Notes: generated by a model not told the origin, from the letters alone. Positions 38,796-51,850 are shown, counted from the first letter of the stretch. The stretch: 64,000 nt of DNA from Eriocheir sinensis (GCF_024679095.1 NC_066509.1:18673878-18737877), one strand, 5' to 3'. Numbers and translations: made by a program.

Positions 38796-39007
38796 TCCTC
38801 CTCCTCCTCCTCCTCCTCCTCCTCCTCCTCCTCCTCCTCTCTTTCCGCCTTCAGATCCATTCATGGGTGATTCAGGTGTACAGAAAGCGACATTCCAGGA
38901 AGACTCTCCACCTAACACTTGTAATAAAAAGAATATCAGCGAGGGAGAAAAAAAAGGAAGGAAATAAAACAATAAATGATGGAAGAAAAGAAGTGTCAGA
39001 TTATCTG

Positions 39008-39087
<80 letters not shown>
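38796..39087. repeat. (CTC)14 and (TTA)26 arrays
   Basis: CTC at 38796-38838 and TTA at 39010-39087. 39090-39710 is mixed unique sequence with no recognised gene; its frames are up to 93 codons without domains. Confidence 0.95.
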
Positions 39088-39713
39088 GTCAAAGACGAAA
39101 AAGGTAGAGAGGGAGGAGTGCGGACTCTTTGCGCCGCCTGCTCAGCAGCCCCCAAACACCTGAGACGCCGAGAAAGAGAAAATGAAAATGAAAGAGATGA
39201 GAGAGGAGAAAGAGTGTGAGGGCATTGCGATGAAGATCAAGACACACAGCGAAGGACCTGGCTTGTCACCCGCCAGGGAAGAGAGAGTGGGGACGCCCAG
39301 GAAGACCGGGTGCATGGCTATGGCTGTGAGTCCGAGTTCCCCCGCATTCTAGAACTAGACGGTCGTTGGCCGGTAAGATCATCCGTCCTTTGATGGGTGT
39401 TATATTCCGTCCTGCTGGGTGTCCAGTCACCCTCCTCACTGGACGGCCCAGCGGGGGAGCCGGTTTAGTCGCCAACAGTCTCACTATGCAACAGGCCGTG
39501 CTGGATTACATGGTGTCTGTAGTAGTGGTCCAGAATACTATCCCATACCCATACCCCAAAATTTATTGGAAATTGGAGTTGTTATGTTTGTATGTACGTA
39601 TGTGGGATTGTATGTATGAATGGATTGATGAATGGAAAAGAGATTGAGAAAGGGAGAGGGAAGAGAGTGGGGGAGGGAGAAAGGAAGAAAGAATGCATTA
39701 ACTATAGAAAAAA

Positions 39714-39717
<4 letters not shown>

Positions 39718-39761
<44 letters not shown>

Positions 39762-39767
39762 AAATAT

Positions 39768-39835
<68 letters not shown>
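39718..39835. repeat. (GA)20 and (TA)33 arrays
   Basis: GA at 39718-39757 and TA at 39769-39835; the TA array borders the 3' end of an L2-like LINE. Confidence 0.96.
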
Positions 39836-39839
<4 letters not shown>

Positions 39840-41034
39840 TCCACTATGAAAGTGGTTATTCTTTACATTACTAGATATTACATTATATTCCTTGGATAGC
39901 CATAGTTATGTCTTATGATTATACAAAAAACTACATGCTTAACATAAATAGGCACATGCTGTCCTTGAATAGGTATACATCGTGATGAAAATATACATTA
40001 CATGGCAACATATAAAAACACATATGTAATTTGAACAATAATACAGTATTTGCAGATAGATGGTTGTCCGTTACAGGCATTGCATAAATGTTACTGCATG
40101 GTTACATCAATATAGTGTTTGTATTTTGTTACACATACATAAGTTTGTCGTTTGGTCACACAGAGACACTGTTAGTGATTTGATAGGAGGAATTGCCTGA
40201 GGCTCGTCTTGAAAGAGTGTAGAGTGTTTGAATCTTTTATTTTTTTAAGGAGGAGGCTCCATAAGGAAGGACCTCGCACAGAGAGAGAGAGAGCGACTTC
40301 CTGATAGGGTGGTCACCCTGGGTACAAATATATTATTTTGTTGCCTAGTCAAGCTACCTGTTAAGTTGTTCACTGTAGGGAGATCGATAATGTTTTGTGG
40401 GTAGTAGTTATTGAGCTGTTTTGTACAATGTCACTGTTGTGTTGAAGTGGATTATTTTCTTTATGTTGAGCCATCCCAATCTTCTGAATATAGGAGTGAC
40501 GTGATCGTACTTACGGGCGTTTCCATCTGTCACCCTGATAGCAAACTTTTGGAGTTTTTGTATTTTTGTGAGTAGTGTGGTGTTAGTGGTTCCCCATATA
40601 ATGTTGCAATAGTTAAGAAGACTCAAGACTAGTGATTGCACTATAATTATGCGAGTCTCTTTGTCAAAACAATGTTTAACTCTGTTGATGTAGAGGAGCG
40701 TCCCCGTAATTTTAGTGGAAATTTCGTTGATGTGAAAGTCGAAGCTCATATAGTTGTCATAGTGTACAGCAAGGTTTTTAACGTTTGAGGAAGGTTTGAT
40801 GATAGTGTTGTGGAAAGCTATAGTTGTGTTTTCTGGAGTTTTAGGGATAAATTGATGTGTTCCTATGAAGGTACATTGAGTTTTTTTAGCATTTAACTTA
40901 AGGCCATTACTTAGGAAATATTATCTAGCTCTGTTTAGTGTTTGTTCGGCTTCTGAGATTATGGTAGGTAATTCTGCGAGAGTGCCTGTGTGGAGGAACT
41001 GTGTGTCATCAGCGTATTGTATGAGGCAACACAC

Positions 41035-41036
<2 letters not shown>
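39840..41036 (-). pseudogene. L2-like LINE, 3' fragment
   Basis: Minus strand: the sequence starts within the RT catalytic region (LIQYADDTQF, near 41005) and continues with LSNGLKLNAKKTQCTFIG, NISTKITGTLLYINRVKHCF-type palm/thumb sequence, LVLSLLNYCNIIWG, LQKFAIRV, YDHVTPIFRRLGWLNIKKI and TLYKTAQ. It then gives way to a decayed C-terminus and 3' UTR (about 40400 to 39840). The pattern DYCN...HVTP...LxWL is typical of the L2 branch. One internal stop lies near 40925 (RAR*). The 5' end is cut exactly at a (GA)n array (sense-strand CT). The 3' UTR ends near a (TA)n array. Confidence 0.8.

Positions 41037-41079
<43 letters not shown>
41037..41079. repeat. (GA)21 microsatellite
   Basis: Abuts the 5' truncation point of the L2-like fragment. 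Confidence 0.96.
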
Positions 41080-41082
<3 letters not shown>

Positions 41083-41299
41083 CATCGCCTAAAGGACATT
41101 CCAGACCCGTGCGAGACTGAGGTAACTAATGAGGCAGGTGGGCAGGCGAGGGCGAAGGTGACACGCGGGGACACCTTGCGGGGACACCTGAGCCGAGGCG
41201 GGCCAGGTGAGGCGCGACAAACAATACATGCTGCCGGAGGGGGGATGAAGGGGGCGGGGGGAGGGGGGGAATACTTAAGGACGCTGAAAGTATAGTGGG

Positions 41300-41716
41300 T
41301 AGGCGGTGGCTGAATGGATAGCAAGACGGCCCCGCGTTCAGGAGGACGCGAGCTCAATCCCCGACCAGTGCCACCAAGCTGGGATTTTTCAGCCGCCGCC
41401 GAGTGGCTTAAAACTACCCACATGCTGTCCAGAAGACCACCTATCAACCCGGACTCTAGATTCTAGGATCAAAGATGAGCTCCGAGAGGGCAGCATGAGC
41501 CAATGCAAGATGGCGCCACTATAAACACTCGCCTGCGCCAGAACGGGCTGGGCCGTCCAACAGGCCCGACCAGGAAGAAGCCTTGGACCGACCACCAGGA
41601 ATTCAGGATCCAGCGGGATGAAGCTTACCGGCGCTATAGGCTACGACGTAAAAAAAACAATGGCGGGGAGACCGTAGAAGAATACGTGCCCAAGACGGGA
41701 CGCGGACGAAATTAAA
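41300..41716 (+). mobile_element. tRNA-derived SINE (family S4), about 415 bp
   Basis: The head has a perfect A box TGGCTGAATGG and a degenerate B box GAGCTCAATCCCC about 45 bp downstream, as in tRNA-like heads. The long GC-rich body (AAGATGGCGCCACTATAAAC, GGGCTGGGCCGTCC, ATGAAGCTTACCGGCGCTAT words) runs to about 41716. A short A-run sits inside at 41651. The body supports a 70-codon frame, which I regard as chance. No other copy is present in this window. Confidence 0.6.
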
Positions 41717-41737
41717 GTTAACTATTCGGAAAAGCGT

Positions 41738-42336
41738 TAATTTAAATTGAACTTGACCATTATAAGGAAAGCAGCGTCAATGAGGTGAAGGTTGATGTAT
41801 ATTAAACAACGTCAAATTAAAGTGAACTTGACGAATATAAGAAAAACAACCGTTAATAAGGTGGACATTGCAAGAATGAAACTTAACCCTTTGAAGAATC
41901 ATAAATCAATATGGCCTTGAGTAATATAATGAAATAGATGATGAAGAATTACAGCAAATACACCAAATGTCACCTTAACTTATGACACATCAAACTTCCT
42001 ATGACACATCAAACTTATAATACTCACCAATATTGAGGGTCTGATAGCCGGCCTGGTATTTCCTTACCTCTCCTTTCTGCTCCTTGTCTCGTCGCCTGGG
42101 AAAGAAGCCTCGTGCTCCTATTACTTGTCTCGTCGCCTGGGAAAGAAGCCTCGTGCTCCTATTACTTGTCTTGTCGCCTCTCGTCTGTCCCTCTAGCCGA
42201 GGGTGGACCCGATCTTCCTTCACCACCATTCTGTCACCCCCCCCCCCCGTCACCACCATTCTGCCACGCCTCCCGTCACCACCATTCTGTTACCCCCCGT
42301 CACCCCCATGCTGTCACCCCCCGTCACCCCCATACT
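41738..42336. repeat. Local tandem repeats (75-bp, 41-bp and ~22-bp units)
   Basis: Two ~75-bp AT-rich units ('taaattgaacttgaccattataagg' type) lie at 41738-41885, with a stray relative near 42415. A 41-bp unit ('tcgtcgcctgggaaagaagcc') occurs 2.2 times at 42087-42180. A ~22-bp C-rich unit (GTCACCACCATTCTG) occurs about five times at 42221-42336. Confidence 0.75.
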
Positions 42337-42339
42337 GAG

Positions 42340-42660
42340 GTACACGTCTACGCGCTGTGCAAAATTGATAATGAAGATTGAAGGAAATAATTGCCTATTT
42401 CAAGCATAGTAACATCAAAGGAAACTTGACTATAATGGAAAGTGATCGTCAAAATATATCAGCGTTACTGACCCAAATTCAAGTATATCATTATGCAGCA
42501 ATGTGGGAATAACGTTATGCTGTATAGTGTTTTTACGCTAAAGAAATACTATTACGCTTTCAATAAATGATATTTTGACATTTGAAAACGATAAAATAAT
42601 GAAAAAAGATCGAAATCAATAAGTAAAAAGGATAAATGGAAACAAATAAATAATATTGTT
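42340..42660. other. AT-rich unique sequence, nothing recognised
   Basis: No frame, repeat unit or TIR identified. Confidence 0.5.
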
Positions 42661-42663
42661 TGC

Positions 42664-42719
<56 letters not shown>

Positions 42720-43013
42720 AAAAACGTAAACCTGATAATAAAATGAAACTCGGTTAAAATAGATAAGTAACTAAATAAAAACTTGAGGTACACAGAAAAC
42801 ATGTTTGGTGTCAGGCGCGGGAACGAAATAAACGGACGACCGTGACGTTTTATTTTATTTTCATGTTTTTTTTATTTCTATTTTTGTTTTCCTTTTTTAA
42901 CTTGATATTATTTTTTTATTTCTTCTTTACTTTTTTCTTTTCTTTCTTCCTTTCTTTTTCTATATCCTTTTTTATTTTATCCATGCTCATCCAGTGGTTC
43001 GGTGCTGAGTGTT

Positions 43014-43046
<33 letters not shown>

Positions 43047-43070
43047 TCTTAATCTCATATTTCTATTTTT

Positions 43071-43123
<53 letters not shown>

Positions 43124-43248
43124 CATTCCCACTAACGTTGCCTTCCTCGGTTTGCTGTTTTTTTTTTATTCATTGTTTCTCTTTTTTTTTTTTATTGTTT
43201 CTTTGCAACCTCGAGTTCGTGTTGATAGATAAAAAAGAGGTACGGTTC

Positions 43249-43310
<62 letters not shown>

Positions 43311-43368
43311 ACAAAATGTAATGATAATGAGAAAGTTATAAAAAATACCTAGGAAAGGAAAATTGAGA

Positions 43369-43403
<35 letters not shown>
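42664..43403. repeat. (GT)27, (GTT)n, (GT)24, (CT)28 and (GA)16 arrays
   Basis: GT at 42664-42717, GTT at 43015-43044, GT at 43074-43122, CT at 43249-43306 and GA at 43372-43403. The T-rich stretch 42845-42990 has no features. Confidence 0.96.
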
Positions 43404-43404
<1 letters not shown>

Positions 43405-43643
43405 ACTGACACTGCAGTTATGAACTTCAGTTCTAAATATGCAAAGTTCCAAAGTGTTTTTACGTGTAATATTAACGGCGTTATGGTGATGGAAATGCGG
43501 ATTAAACCGGATGCCCTCCTCCTCCTCCTCCTCCTCAGCCCTTGCACGCCCCTAACACCATTTAAATACATCACAGAACCCAATCCAAAGCTCTGACGGG
43601 TCTCGCTCGCTCGCTCTCTCATGGGACAATTTCTATGGAACGC

Positions 43644-43802
43644 ATGGGACAATTTCAATGGAAAAGTGAGCTCTTCCACAGGGACGGGTTGCACCTTTCT
43701 CCCATCTGGGCAGCCAGACTCGGAAGGCTCCTCAACGACGCAGTACGTGTCATCCGAGCAAAAAACGAGTCACAGCCACGTCCCTCCACCCCGCCCGTGT
43801 AA
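43644..43802 (+). pseudogene. ORF1 C-terminus of LINE copy B (esterase remnant)
   Basis: A 52-codon open stretch contains FHRDGLHLSPIWAARLGRLL and ends with TAA at 43800. DGLHL is the DxxH block that carries the catalytic Asp and His of SGNH/GDSL esterases. CR1-clade LINEs encode such an esterase in ORF1, so this supports the CR1 assignment. The first 23 bp are tandemly doubled (43621-43665). Only the last part of ORF1 remains. Confidence 0.75.
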
Positions 43803-43875
43803 ATAGACGCCGTACATCGCGACAAACCCGTAACCGTGATCCCGCAAGTACCACCACCTCTATTACCAAGCCTCT

Positions 43876-46649
43876 AGATAACTTAAAAATCCTTAGTTTC
43901 AATGCGCGTAGCCTAAGAAACAAATTTGATGAACTGAGATGTCTTGCTCTAACATAAAATTTTGACATAATTGCTATAACCGAAACATTTATCGACACCA
44001 CAAATATTGATTTAAGTTCCGAATACAACATAGATGGCTACAGACTCTTCAACAAAGATCGTGTAAACCGTAGAGGCGGTGGCGTCGCCCTTTATGTCAA
44101 AAACTATTTGCAACCCACTTACAAAACACCGGGAAACAGTAACGTTGAACATTTGTGCGTGCGAGTAAACATTGCAAAAGTCAATTTAAATATATCTGTC
44201 ACCTACAGACCTCCCGGGCAATCACTCGATGACGACCTTGAAATGTACAGCGTCTTAAGGCATTCACTTAATAACAACGACTCACTGATATTAGACTTTA
44301 ACCTCCCCCATATCGACTGGGCGACACTGTCAGGTACAGAAGGCGAGTCACATAAAATGATCGAATTTCTAGAAGAAAATTATCTAAGCCAAATGGTTTC
44401 TGAGCCAACTCGACAAAATAATATACTCGACCTTGTTATAACGACCCAAGATAACCTAGTCAGTAGTGTCACGGTAGGAGAATACCTCGGTTCTTGCGGT
44501 CATAAATTAGTGCGCGTCGACATTAGAGCTCAATCATCAGTGACTGAAAATAAAGTAAAGGTGCCCAATTTCAAAAGAGCTAACTTCGTAGAAATCCGAC
44601 AAAAACTAACAGAAATACAACTATCAGATGACGGCAACGTAGATGAAGCCTGGCTAAGCCTTAAAAATCACTTACTCACTCAGCAGAACACATTCGCCCC
44701 CTTGTGCGATAAGCGAATTAACACTAATAAAAGCCCACCGTGGTTTAATAGCGAAATTAAACAATCAGTCAATGAGAGAAAATTTTTTTACAGGCTAAAG
44801 AAAGAACAAAGCACGCCCGAAAACATTGGACTTTATAATGATGCCAGGCGACGAGTAAAAAGACTAGTAGGTCAGGCAAAGCGTATAGATATGAAGAAAA
44901 TATTGCAGCCAACTGTAAAAATAATCCGAAATCTTTCTTCAGTTACATAAACAACAGAAAGGCGATCAAAAGTGGTATTGGACCTTTAACAAACAGCGAC
45001 GGTGCACTAGTGACTGACAGCCAACACATTGCAAACCTCTTAAACAATTACTTTTCCTCGGTGTTTAATACTAATAGTCTTCCTCTCGCTACCACCAACA
45101 CCAGTACAATTGTAAATCTCGAGCATGCATTGCCTAATTTTGAAATAACAACCGATGAAGTCCTTAAAGCTCTCCATTCATTTAAAACAAATAAAAGTCC
45201 CGGACCCGACAAAGTATATCCTATACTGCTTAAAGAAACAAAGAGCGAAATACTCTCCTCCCTCACTACCGTATTCATTATGTCCTTGCGACAAGGCATC
45301 ATCCCTTCAGATTGGAAAAAGGCTAACGTGACACCAATTTTTAAGAAAGGAGACAAAAAAATACCAGGTAACTACCGACCCATTAGTCTAACTTCAATTG
45401 TAGGTAAGCTACTTGAGAGCATAATTAGAGACAAAATTGTGAGTTACCTCGAAAGCCACTCATTAATTGGGGATTCACAACATGGCTTCCGTGAGAAATG
45501 ATCCTGCCTATCAAACCTACTGACCGTTTATAACGATCTCTTCTCAATTTATGACGTAACCAAATCAGTGGACGTAGTCTATCTTGATTTCCAGAAAGCG
45601 TTTGATAAAGTCCCACATCATAAATTACTTTATAAATTAAAGCAAATAGGCATTGACGGTCAAGTAAATCAATGGATCGCGAATTGGTTGAGCAACAGAC
45701 AAGAAAGAGTTGTGTTTGAAGGATTTAACTCAGAGTGGGCGCCGGTCACTAGTGGCGTCCCTCAGGGCTCGGTTCTTGGCCCAGTGCTCTTCATTATTTA
45801 CATCAACGACGTGGATGTTGGACTCAATAATCGCATTAGTAAATTTGCAGACGACACAAAGATTGGTAACTCGGTTCTCACTGACGAAGACAGGCAAAGC
45901 CTCCAAGAGGATTTGCACAAAATTTCAGCTTGGTCGGATAAATGGGAGATGCCCTTTAACGTAGACAAGTGCCAGGTCCTTCAAGTTGGAACAAAAAATA
46001 AGAAGTTCGATTACGAAATACGCGGCGCTAAACTCACAAGCGTTCAATGCGTTAACCTGGGGATTAAAATCGCGTCAAACCTCAAATTCTCACATCAATG
46101 CATCGATGCAGCAAATAAAGCAAACAGAATGTTGGGCTTCATTAAAAGAAACTTTTTATTCAAGAATAAAGATGTAATACTTCCGCTCTACAATAGTTTA
46201 GTCAGACCCCACTTGGAATATGCGGTACAGTTTTGGTCTCCCCACCATGCAAAGGACATTGCTAAACTAGAAGGTGTTCAGCGTCGGGCAACAAAAATGA
46301 TCCCTTCCTTGCGCAACAAATCCTACTAAGAAGGCTTTCCACCCTTAACATGTTCTCTCGTGAGAAACGTCGCCTCCGAGGAAAACTGATCGAATGTTTT
46401 AAAATACTTAATGGTTTCACGAATGTAGACAGAACAAAATTGTTTATGATCGATGACACTTTTCGAACGAGGAACAGTGGCACAAAACTCAAATGTAGAC
46501 AAGTAAATTCAGACTGCACCAAATTTTTCTTCACCAACGTTGTAGTGCGAGAATGGAATAAGCTCCCACCATCAGTGGTCCAGTGTAACACGATTAACTC
46601 CTTTAAAAACAAGCTCTTCCGTCACTTCCTTGAACTTAATATTAACTAG
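43876..46649 (+). pseudogene. ORF2 of LINE copy B: endonuclease + reverse transcriptase
   Basis: The AP-endonuclease starts at LKILSFNARSLRNKFDEL, with Glu in IAITET, RRGGGVALYV, ILDFNLPHIDW and SCGHKLVRVD. Normal family motifs would be GDFN and SDH; here the Asp of SDH is missing and Gly precedes His, so the nuclease is probably inactive. The RT has KSPGPDKVYP, ANVTPIFKKGDKKIPGNYRPISL, YLDFQKAFDKVPHHK, SGVPQGSVLGPVLF and SKFADDTKIG. Breaks: TAA at 43955-43957, a frameshift near 44905-44920, TGA at 45499-45501 (Arg in copy A), TAA at 46327-46329 (shared with copy A), and a 1-bp deletion just after it. The frame then runs to LNIN and TAA at 46647. Confidence 0.92.
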
Positions 46650-46737
46650 AGTAGAAAAGCAACGTTTTGGAGCCATCTGATTAATGTAAAATCACTTAGG
46701 TTTTAGGACAGACCACCTAGTCTGGACCATGGGGTCT

Positions 46738-46921
<184 letters not shown>

Positions 46922-47136
46922 TTCTCCCACGTCCCATCCCCATTGCAGAAAGGAACATGTATGATGATTACCTTTTTTGTTTTTATTTTATATTTTCCTT
47001 TCTTTTCTTTTTTTGCTTGAGCTCTTGAAGGATTTTCTTGTTCGATATTACTCCTTTTTTTTATTTTATGGTACTGTTTTTATCCTTGCGTTTCTGCTGC
47101 TGTTTTCATTTTTTTTTTTTCTTCATATGCTTCAGC

Positions 47137-47225
47137 TACTACTACTACTACTACTACTACAACCACTACTTCTACTAATATTACTACGACCATTACAACC
47201 ACTAACAGTACATTCCTTCTGTCGT

Positions 47226-47290
<65 letters not shown>
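47137..47290. repeat. (ACT)n and (GT)32 arrays
   Basis: ACT/ACC triplets at 47137-47205 and GT at 47226-47290. The GT array (AC on the minus strand) serves as the tail of the SINE that follows. Confidence 0.95.
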
Positions 47291-47292
<2 letters not shown>

Positions 47293-47544
47293 AATTCACC
47301 ACGGCCTGATCGCGAGTTCGACTCGCTTTCGAAGGCAGGTACCCTCCCGACACGAGCAAGCGCATGCTCATTATCGTCAATCTCTGGGTAGTGCCAGGAC
47401 CTCACACACCCCATCCCCATTGATCAAGGGGGGACAGTAACCACTCCTAGTCAGCGGAAAGAATCCGGCCTGAGCGGGGCTCTAACCGCCGCCTGTTTGG
47501 CCGTGAAGCCTTGCAGCGCGGCGGTCTAGCCGATTGAGCTACCG

Positions 47545-47547
<3 letters not shown>
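47291..47547 (-). mobile_element. tRNA-derived SINE (family S1) with (AC)n tail
   Basis: Reading on the minus strand from 47547: CTCCGGTAGCTCAATCGG includes an A box (TAGCTCAATCGG). After about 50 bp GGTTAGAGCCCCG stands in the B-box position. A ~180-bp unrelated body follows (containing TGGTTACTGTCCCCCC and GGGAGGGTACCTGCC words), ending in GGTGAATTACATAC and (AC)n. The order head, body and AC tail fits a full-length SINE. Anticodon and cloverleaf are not preserved well enough to call a tRNA gene. Confidence 0.75.

Positions 47548-47624
<77 letters not shown>
47548..47624. repeat. (GT)38 microsatellite
   Basis: Lies between the SINE head and the left edge of segmental duplication copy 1. 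Confidence 0.97.
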
Positions 47625-47625
<1 letters not shown>

Positions 47626-47829
47626 GCTGCTTCCCCTTTCACATGTAGTAGGTAAATGTATAAAGGTGTTGTTCATTAATAACACCTGGCGCGTAAAAAA
47701 AAAAAAAGGCATTTAGTGTTCTGCAATAGACAATTATTTATTTGTTTATTTATATTTAACATATTTTCATATTTCTTTTCATATTTCACTTCCTTAACTT
47801 TTTATTTTCATTTCGTCTCCCCATCACCT

Positions 47830-50800
47830 TTTTTTTTTTTTTTACAGCTAAGGAGACAGCTCAAGGGCGCAAAGAAAAAAAAAGAAAAAAAGGCCCGCTA
47901 CTCACTGCTCCCGAACAGAGGTTAAAGGAGTGTCCAAAATCAGAGGTTAATTTCGGGAGGAGAGGTGTCCTGATACCCTCCTCTTGAAAGAGTTCAAGTC
48001 GTAGGCAGGAGGAAATACAGATGAAGGAAGATTGTTATAGAGTTTACCAGCGTGAGGGATGAAAGAGTGAAGATGCTGGTTAACTCTTGCATAAGGGGTT
48101 TGGACAGTATAGGGATGAGCATGAGTAGAAAGTCGAGTGCAGCGGGACGGGGAGGCATGCAGTTAGCAAGTTCAGAAGAGCAGTCAGCGTGGAAATATCG
48201 ATAGAAGATAGAAAGAGAGGCAACATTGTGGCGGAATTTAAGAGGTAGAAGACTATCAGTATGAGGAGGAGAGCTGATGAGACGAAGAGCCTTAGCCTCC
48301 ACTCTGTCCAGAAGAGCTGTGTGAGTGGAGCCCCCCAACACATGAAATGCATACTCCATACGAGGGCGGACAAGGCCCCTGTATATGGACAGCAACTGTG
48401 CAGGGGAGAAGAACTGGCGGAGACGGTACAGAACGCCCAGCCTCGAGGAAGCTGATTTAGTAAGAGATGAGATATGAAGTTTCCAGTTAAGATTTTGAGT
48501 TAAGGATAGACCGAGGATGTTTAGTGTTGAGGAAGGTGATAGCTGGGTGTTGTCAAAGAATAGGGACTAGTTGTTTGGAAGATTGTGTCGAGTGGATAGG
48601 TGGAGAAACTGTGTTTTTGAGGCGTTGAAGGACACCAGGTTCTTCTTGCCCCAATCGGAAATAATAGTAAGGTCTGAGGCTAAGCGTTCTGCAGCCTCCA
48701 GCCTTGAGTCGTTAAGTTCCTGAAGGGTGGGTCTTCTATTAAAAGAAGTTGAATAATGCAGAGTGGAATCATCGGCGTAGGAATGGATAGGACAGTTCGT
48801 TTTGGAAAGATCATCAATGAACAACAGAAAAGAGTGGAGATAGGACAGAACCCTGTGGGACACCACTGTTAATAGATTTAGGGAAGAACAGTGACCGTCT
48901 ACCACGGCAGAAATAGAACGGTCAGAAAGGAAACTGGAGATAAAGGTACGGAGAGAAGGATAGAAACCGTAGGAGGGTAGTTTAGAAAGCAAAGATTTGT
49001 GCCAGACCCTATCAAAAGCTTTTGATATGTCCAGCGCAATAGCAAAAGATTCACCGAAACGGGTAAGAGAGGATGACCAAGAGTCAATTAAGATAGGAGA
49101 TCACCAGTAGAACGCCCTTGCGGAACCCATACTGGCGATCAGATAGAAGGTCAGAGAAAGGTGCTTTTGAATCTTCCGGTTAAGGATTGATTCAAAAGCT
49201 TTAGATAGACAAGAAAGTAAAGCAATAGGACGGTAGTTTGAGGGATTGGAGCGGTCACCCTTCTTAGGTACAGGCTGTATGAAGGCATACTTCCAGCAAG
49301 AAGGAAAGGTAGATGTTGACAGGCAGAGGCGAAAGAGTTTGACCAGGCAGGGTGACAGCACGGAGGCACAGTTTTTAAGGACAATAGGAGGCACTCCATC
49401 CGGTCCATAAGCCTTCTGAGGATTGAGGCCAGAGAGGGCATAGAAAACATCATTTTGAAGAATCTTTATAACAGGCATAAAGGAGTCAGAGGGGGGATGA
49501 GTAGGAGGAATATGCCCAGAATCGTCCAGAGAGGAGTTTTTAGAAAAAGTTTGAGAGAAGAGTTCAGCCTTAGAGATAGATGAGACGGCAGTGTTGCCGT
49601 CAGGACTGAGGAGTGGAGGGAAAGATGAAGAAGTGAAGTTGGAGGAGATGTTTTTGGCTAGATGCCAGAAGTCACGGGAAGAGTTAGAGAACGCAAGGTT
49701 TTGACATTTTCTATTAATGAAAGAATTTTTGGTTAGTCGGAGAATAGATTTGGCACGATTTCGAGCAAAAATGTAAAGTTCATAATTAGCATTAGTTTGA
49801 AGGGTCTGGTACCTTTTGTGAGCTACGTCTCTATCATTGAGAGCACGAGAACAAGCATGATTAAACCAAGGCTTTTTAGCGTGAGAAGTAGAGAAAGAAC
49901 GAGGAATGTATGCCTCCATTCCAGAGACAATCACCTCTGTGATGCGCTGAGCACACACAGAGGGGTCTCTATCCTGGAAGCAATAATCATTCCACGGGAA
50001 ATCGGAAAATTACATCCTCAGGTCGTCCCACCGAGCTGAAGCAAAATGCCAGAAGCATCGCCTCTTCGGTGGGTCCAGAGGGTGTACAGGAGCGATAGGA
50101 CAGGATGCAGAAATAAGATTGTGATCGGAGGAGCCCGACGGAGAGAACAGTTTGACAGATTAAGCAGAAGGGTTTGAGGTAAGGAAGAGGTCTAGAATGT
50201 TGGGCCGATCTCCAAGACGGTCGGGAATACGTGTAGAGTGCTGGACCAACTGCTCTAGGTCGTTGAGGATAGCAAAGTTGTAGGCTTGTTCACCAGGATG
50301 GTCAGTGAAAGAGGATGAAAGCCAAAGCTGGTGGTGAACATTGAAATCTCCTAGGATGGAGCTTTCAGCGAAGGGAGAGTCAAGATGTGCTCCACTTTTG
50401 AATTCAAATAGTCAAAGAATTTTACATAGTTGGTAGAGTTAGGTGAGAGATAAACAGCACAGATGTATTTAGTAATAAAATGACAGTGAAGTCTTAACCA
50501 GATGGTGGAAAATTCAGAAGAGTCAAGGTCGTGGGCACGAGAGCAAGTGATGTCGTTGCGCACGTAGGCGCAACATCCAGCTTTGGATTGAAATTTAGGA
50601 TAGAGATAGTAGGAGGGAACAGAGTAGAGATTGCTGTCAGTAGCCTCAGAAACCTGTGTTTCGGTAAGGAAGAGAAGGTGAGGTTTAGAGGAGGAGAGAT
50701 GATGTTCCACAGAATGAAAATTAGAGCGAAGACCGCGAATGTTGCAGAAATTGAGAAGAAAGAGGTTCGAGGAGTTATCAAGACACCTATCGGGTCGGCA

Positions 50801-51090
50801 GCCAGAAGGGGAGTCCTCCCTGGGGGAATTTGTGGTCCCCCCCCCCAGTCGGAGAATCCGAGGCTTGGTGTATGTGTGCCATTTTGAAATTTAAATTTTG
50901 GGAAAAGGTGTATATGTTGTGTGAATGCAGTGTGGTGTGGATAGAGAGAGGATCTGTCTTTAGAGAGCATGCTGAACTACTCTCCGGTGTTGGTGAGACA
51001 ATAGGGAAACGGTTAGTGAGGACATGGGAAGGGTCTTTGGAGGGCTTCAGCTCCCTTCTCACCTCCCATATATACCTCACCGGGAGTGGC
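47830..51090 (-). pseudogene. Family J LINE, copy E (full length, decayed)
   Basis: Minus strand, with the poly(A) tail as a T-run at 47830-47847 and the 5' end at about 51090, at the same base as copy C. Recognisable blocks are TETQVSEATDSNLY (endonuclease Glu), [72 protein letters not shown] and the C-terminus AYDLNSFKRRVSGHLSSRN. Breaks include a frameshift near 50365 (just before the GDFN block), frameshifts near 49100 and 48840, a stop near 48568 and an altered GVPQGS region (48850-48880). The C-terminus shows the natural end of the family ORF, which copy C lacks. The copy is absent from duplication copy 2, so it inserted after the duplication or was lost there. Confidence 0.9.
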
Positions 51091-51659
51091 ATTCCTTCAT
51101 TTCCAGCCTCTTCTATTCTTTTTTCCTTCCCCCTTCCTTCCTTCCATCCTTCCTTCCTTCCTTCCTTCTTTCCATTCATTCTTCTTTACATCCTTCTTCT
51201 CCCCTGTCTCCTCTTTCCTTCTTGCTTCCCTCCCTGACTTCCTCCTTCTCTCCTACCCACCTTCCCTCCCTCTCTCCCTCTCGCTCTCCAACAGAACTCT
51301 ACATCAAGTCGAGACTCAGACAAAAAACGAAACACACGAAGAAAGAGAGGGAGGAAGGAAGGAAGGAAGGAAGGAAGCGGGATGGTTATGGGAGGGAAGG
51401 GAGGAGAGAATTCGGGGGGAGGTGAGAGAGGAGGAGGGGAGGGAGGAGAGAGAACAAGAGGAGGGGAGAGACAAGGGGCAAAGAGAGAAAACGAATCGGC
51501 GGAGCCACAGAGGGGAAGGAAACAGCAATCGGGGCGTACAGAGGGGAAAAATGCCGTGCTGTCCCTACTCTTTGTCCCTCAACGGCGGCGTGACGGAGAG
51601 GGAAGGAAGTGAGAGGAAAAGGCAGAAAGGACAAAGAGGGAGAGGAGGAAAGGAACTTC

Positions 51660-51714
<55 letters not shown>

Positions 51715-51850
51715 ACAATTTTTGGTCTAAACAGCTCATCTGACTATTTTTTCCGCTGATTTCCAGTATTTGTTTTCCTGTCATTTTACCTTTTTTTCTT
51801 CGTTATCTCATTTTTTTCTGCATGCCCCAAGTACTATTTTTTTGTGTGTG
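51091..51850. repeat. Pyrimidine, purine and (AC)23 low-complexity block
   Basis: CTTC-rich at 51100-51290, GGGA-rich at 51340-51650, and AC at 51664-51710. It has no counterpart in duplication copy 2. Confidence 0.85.
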
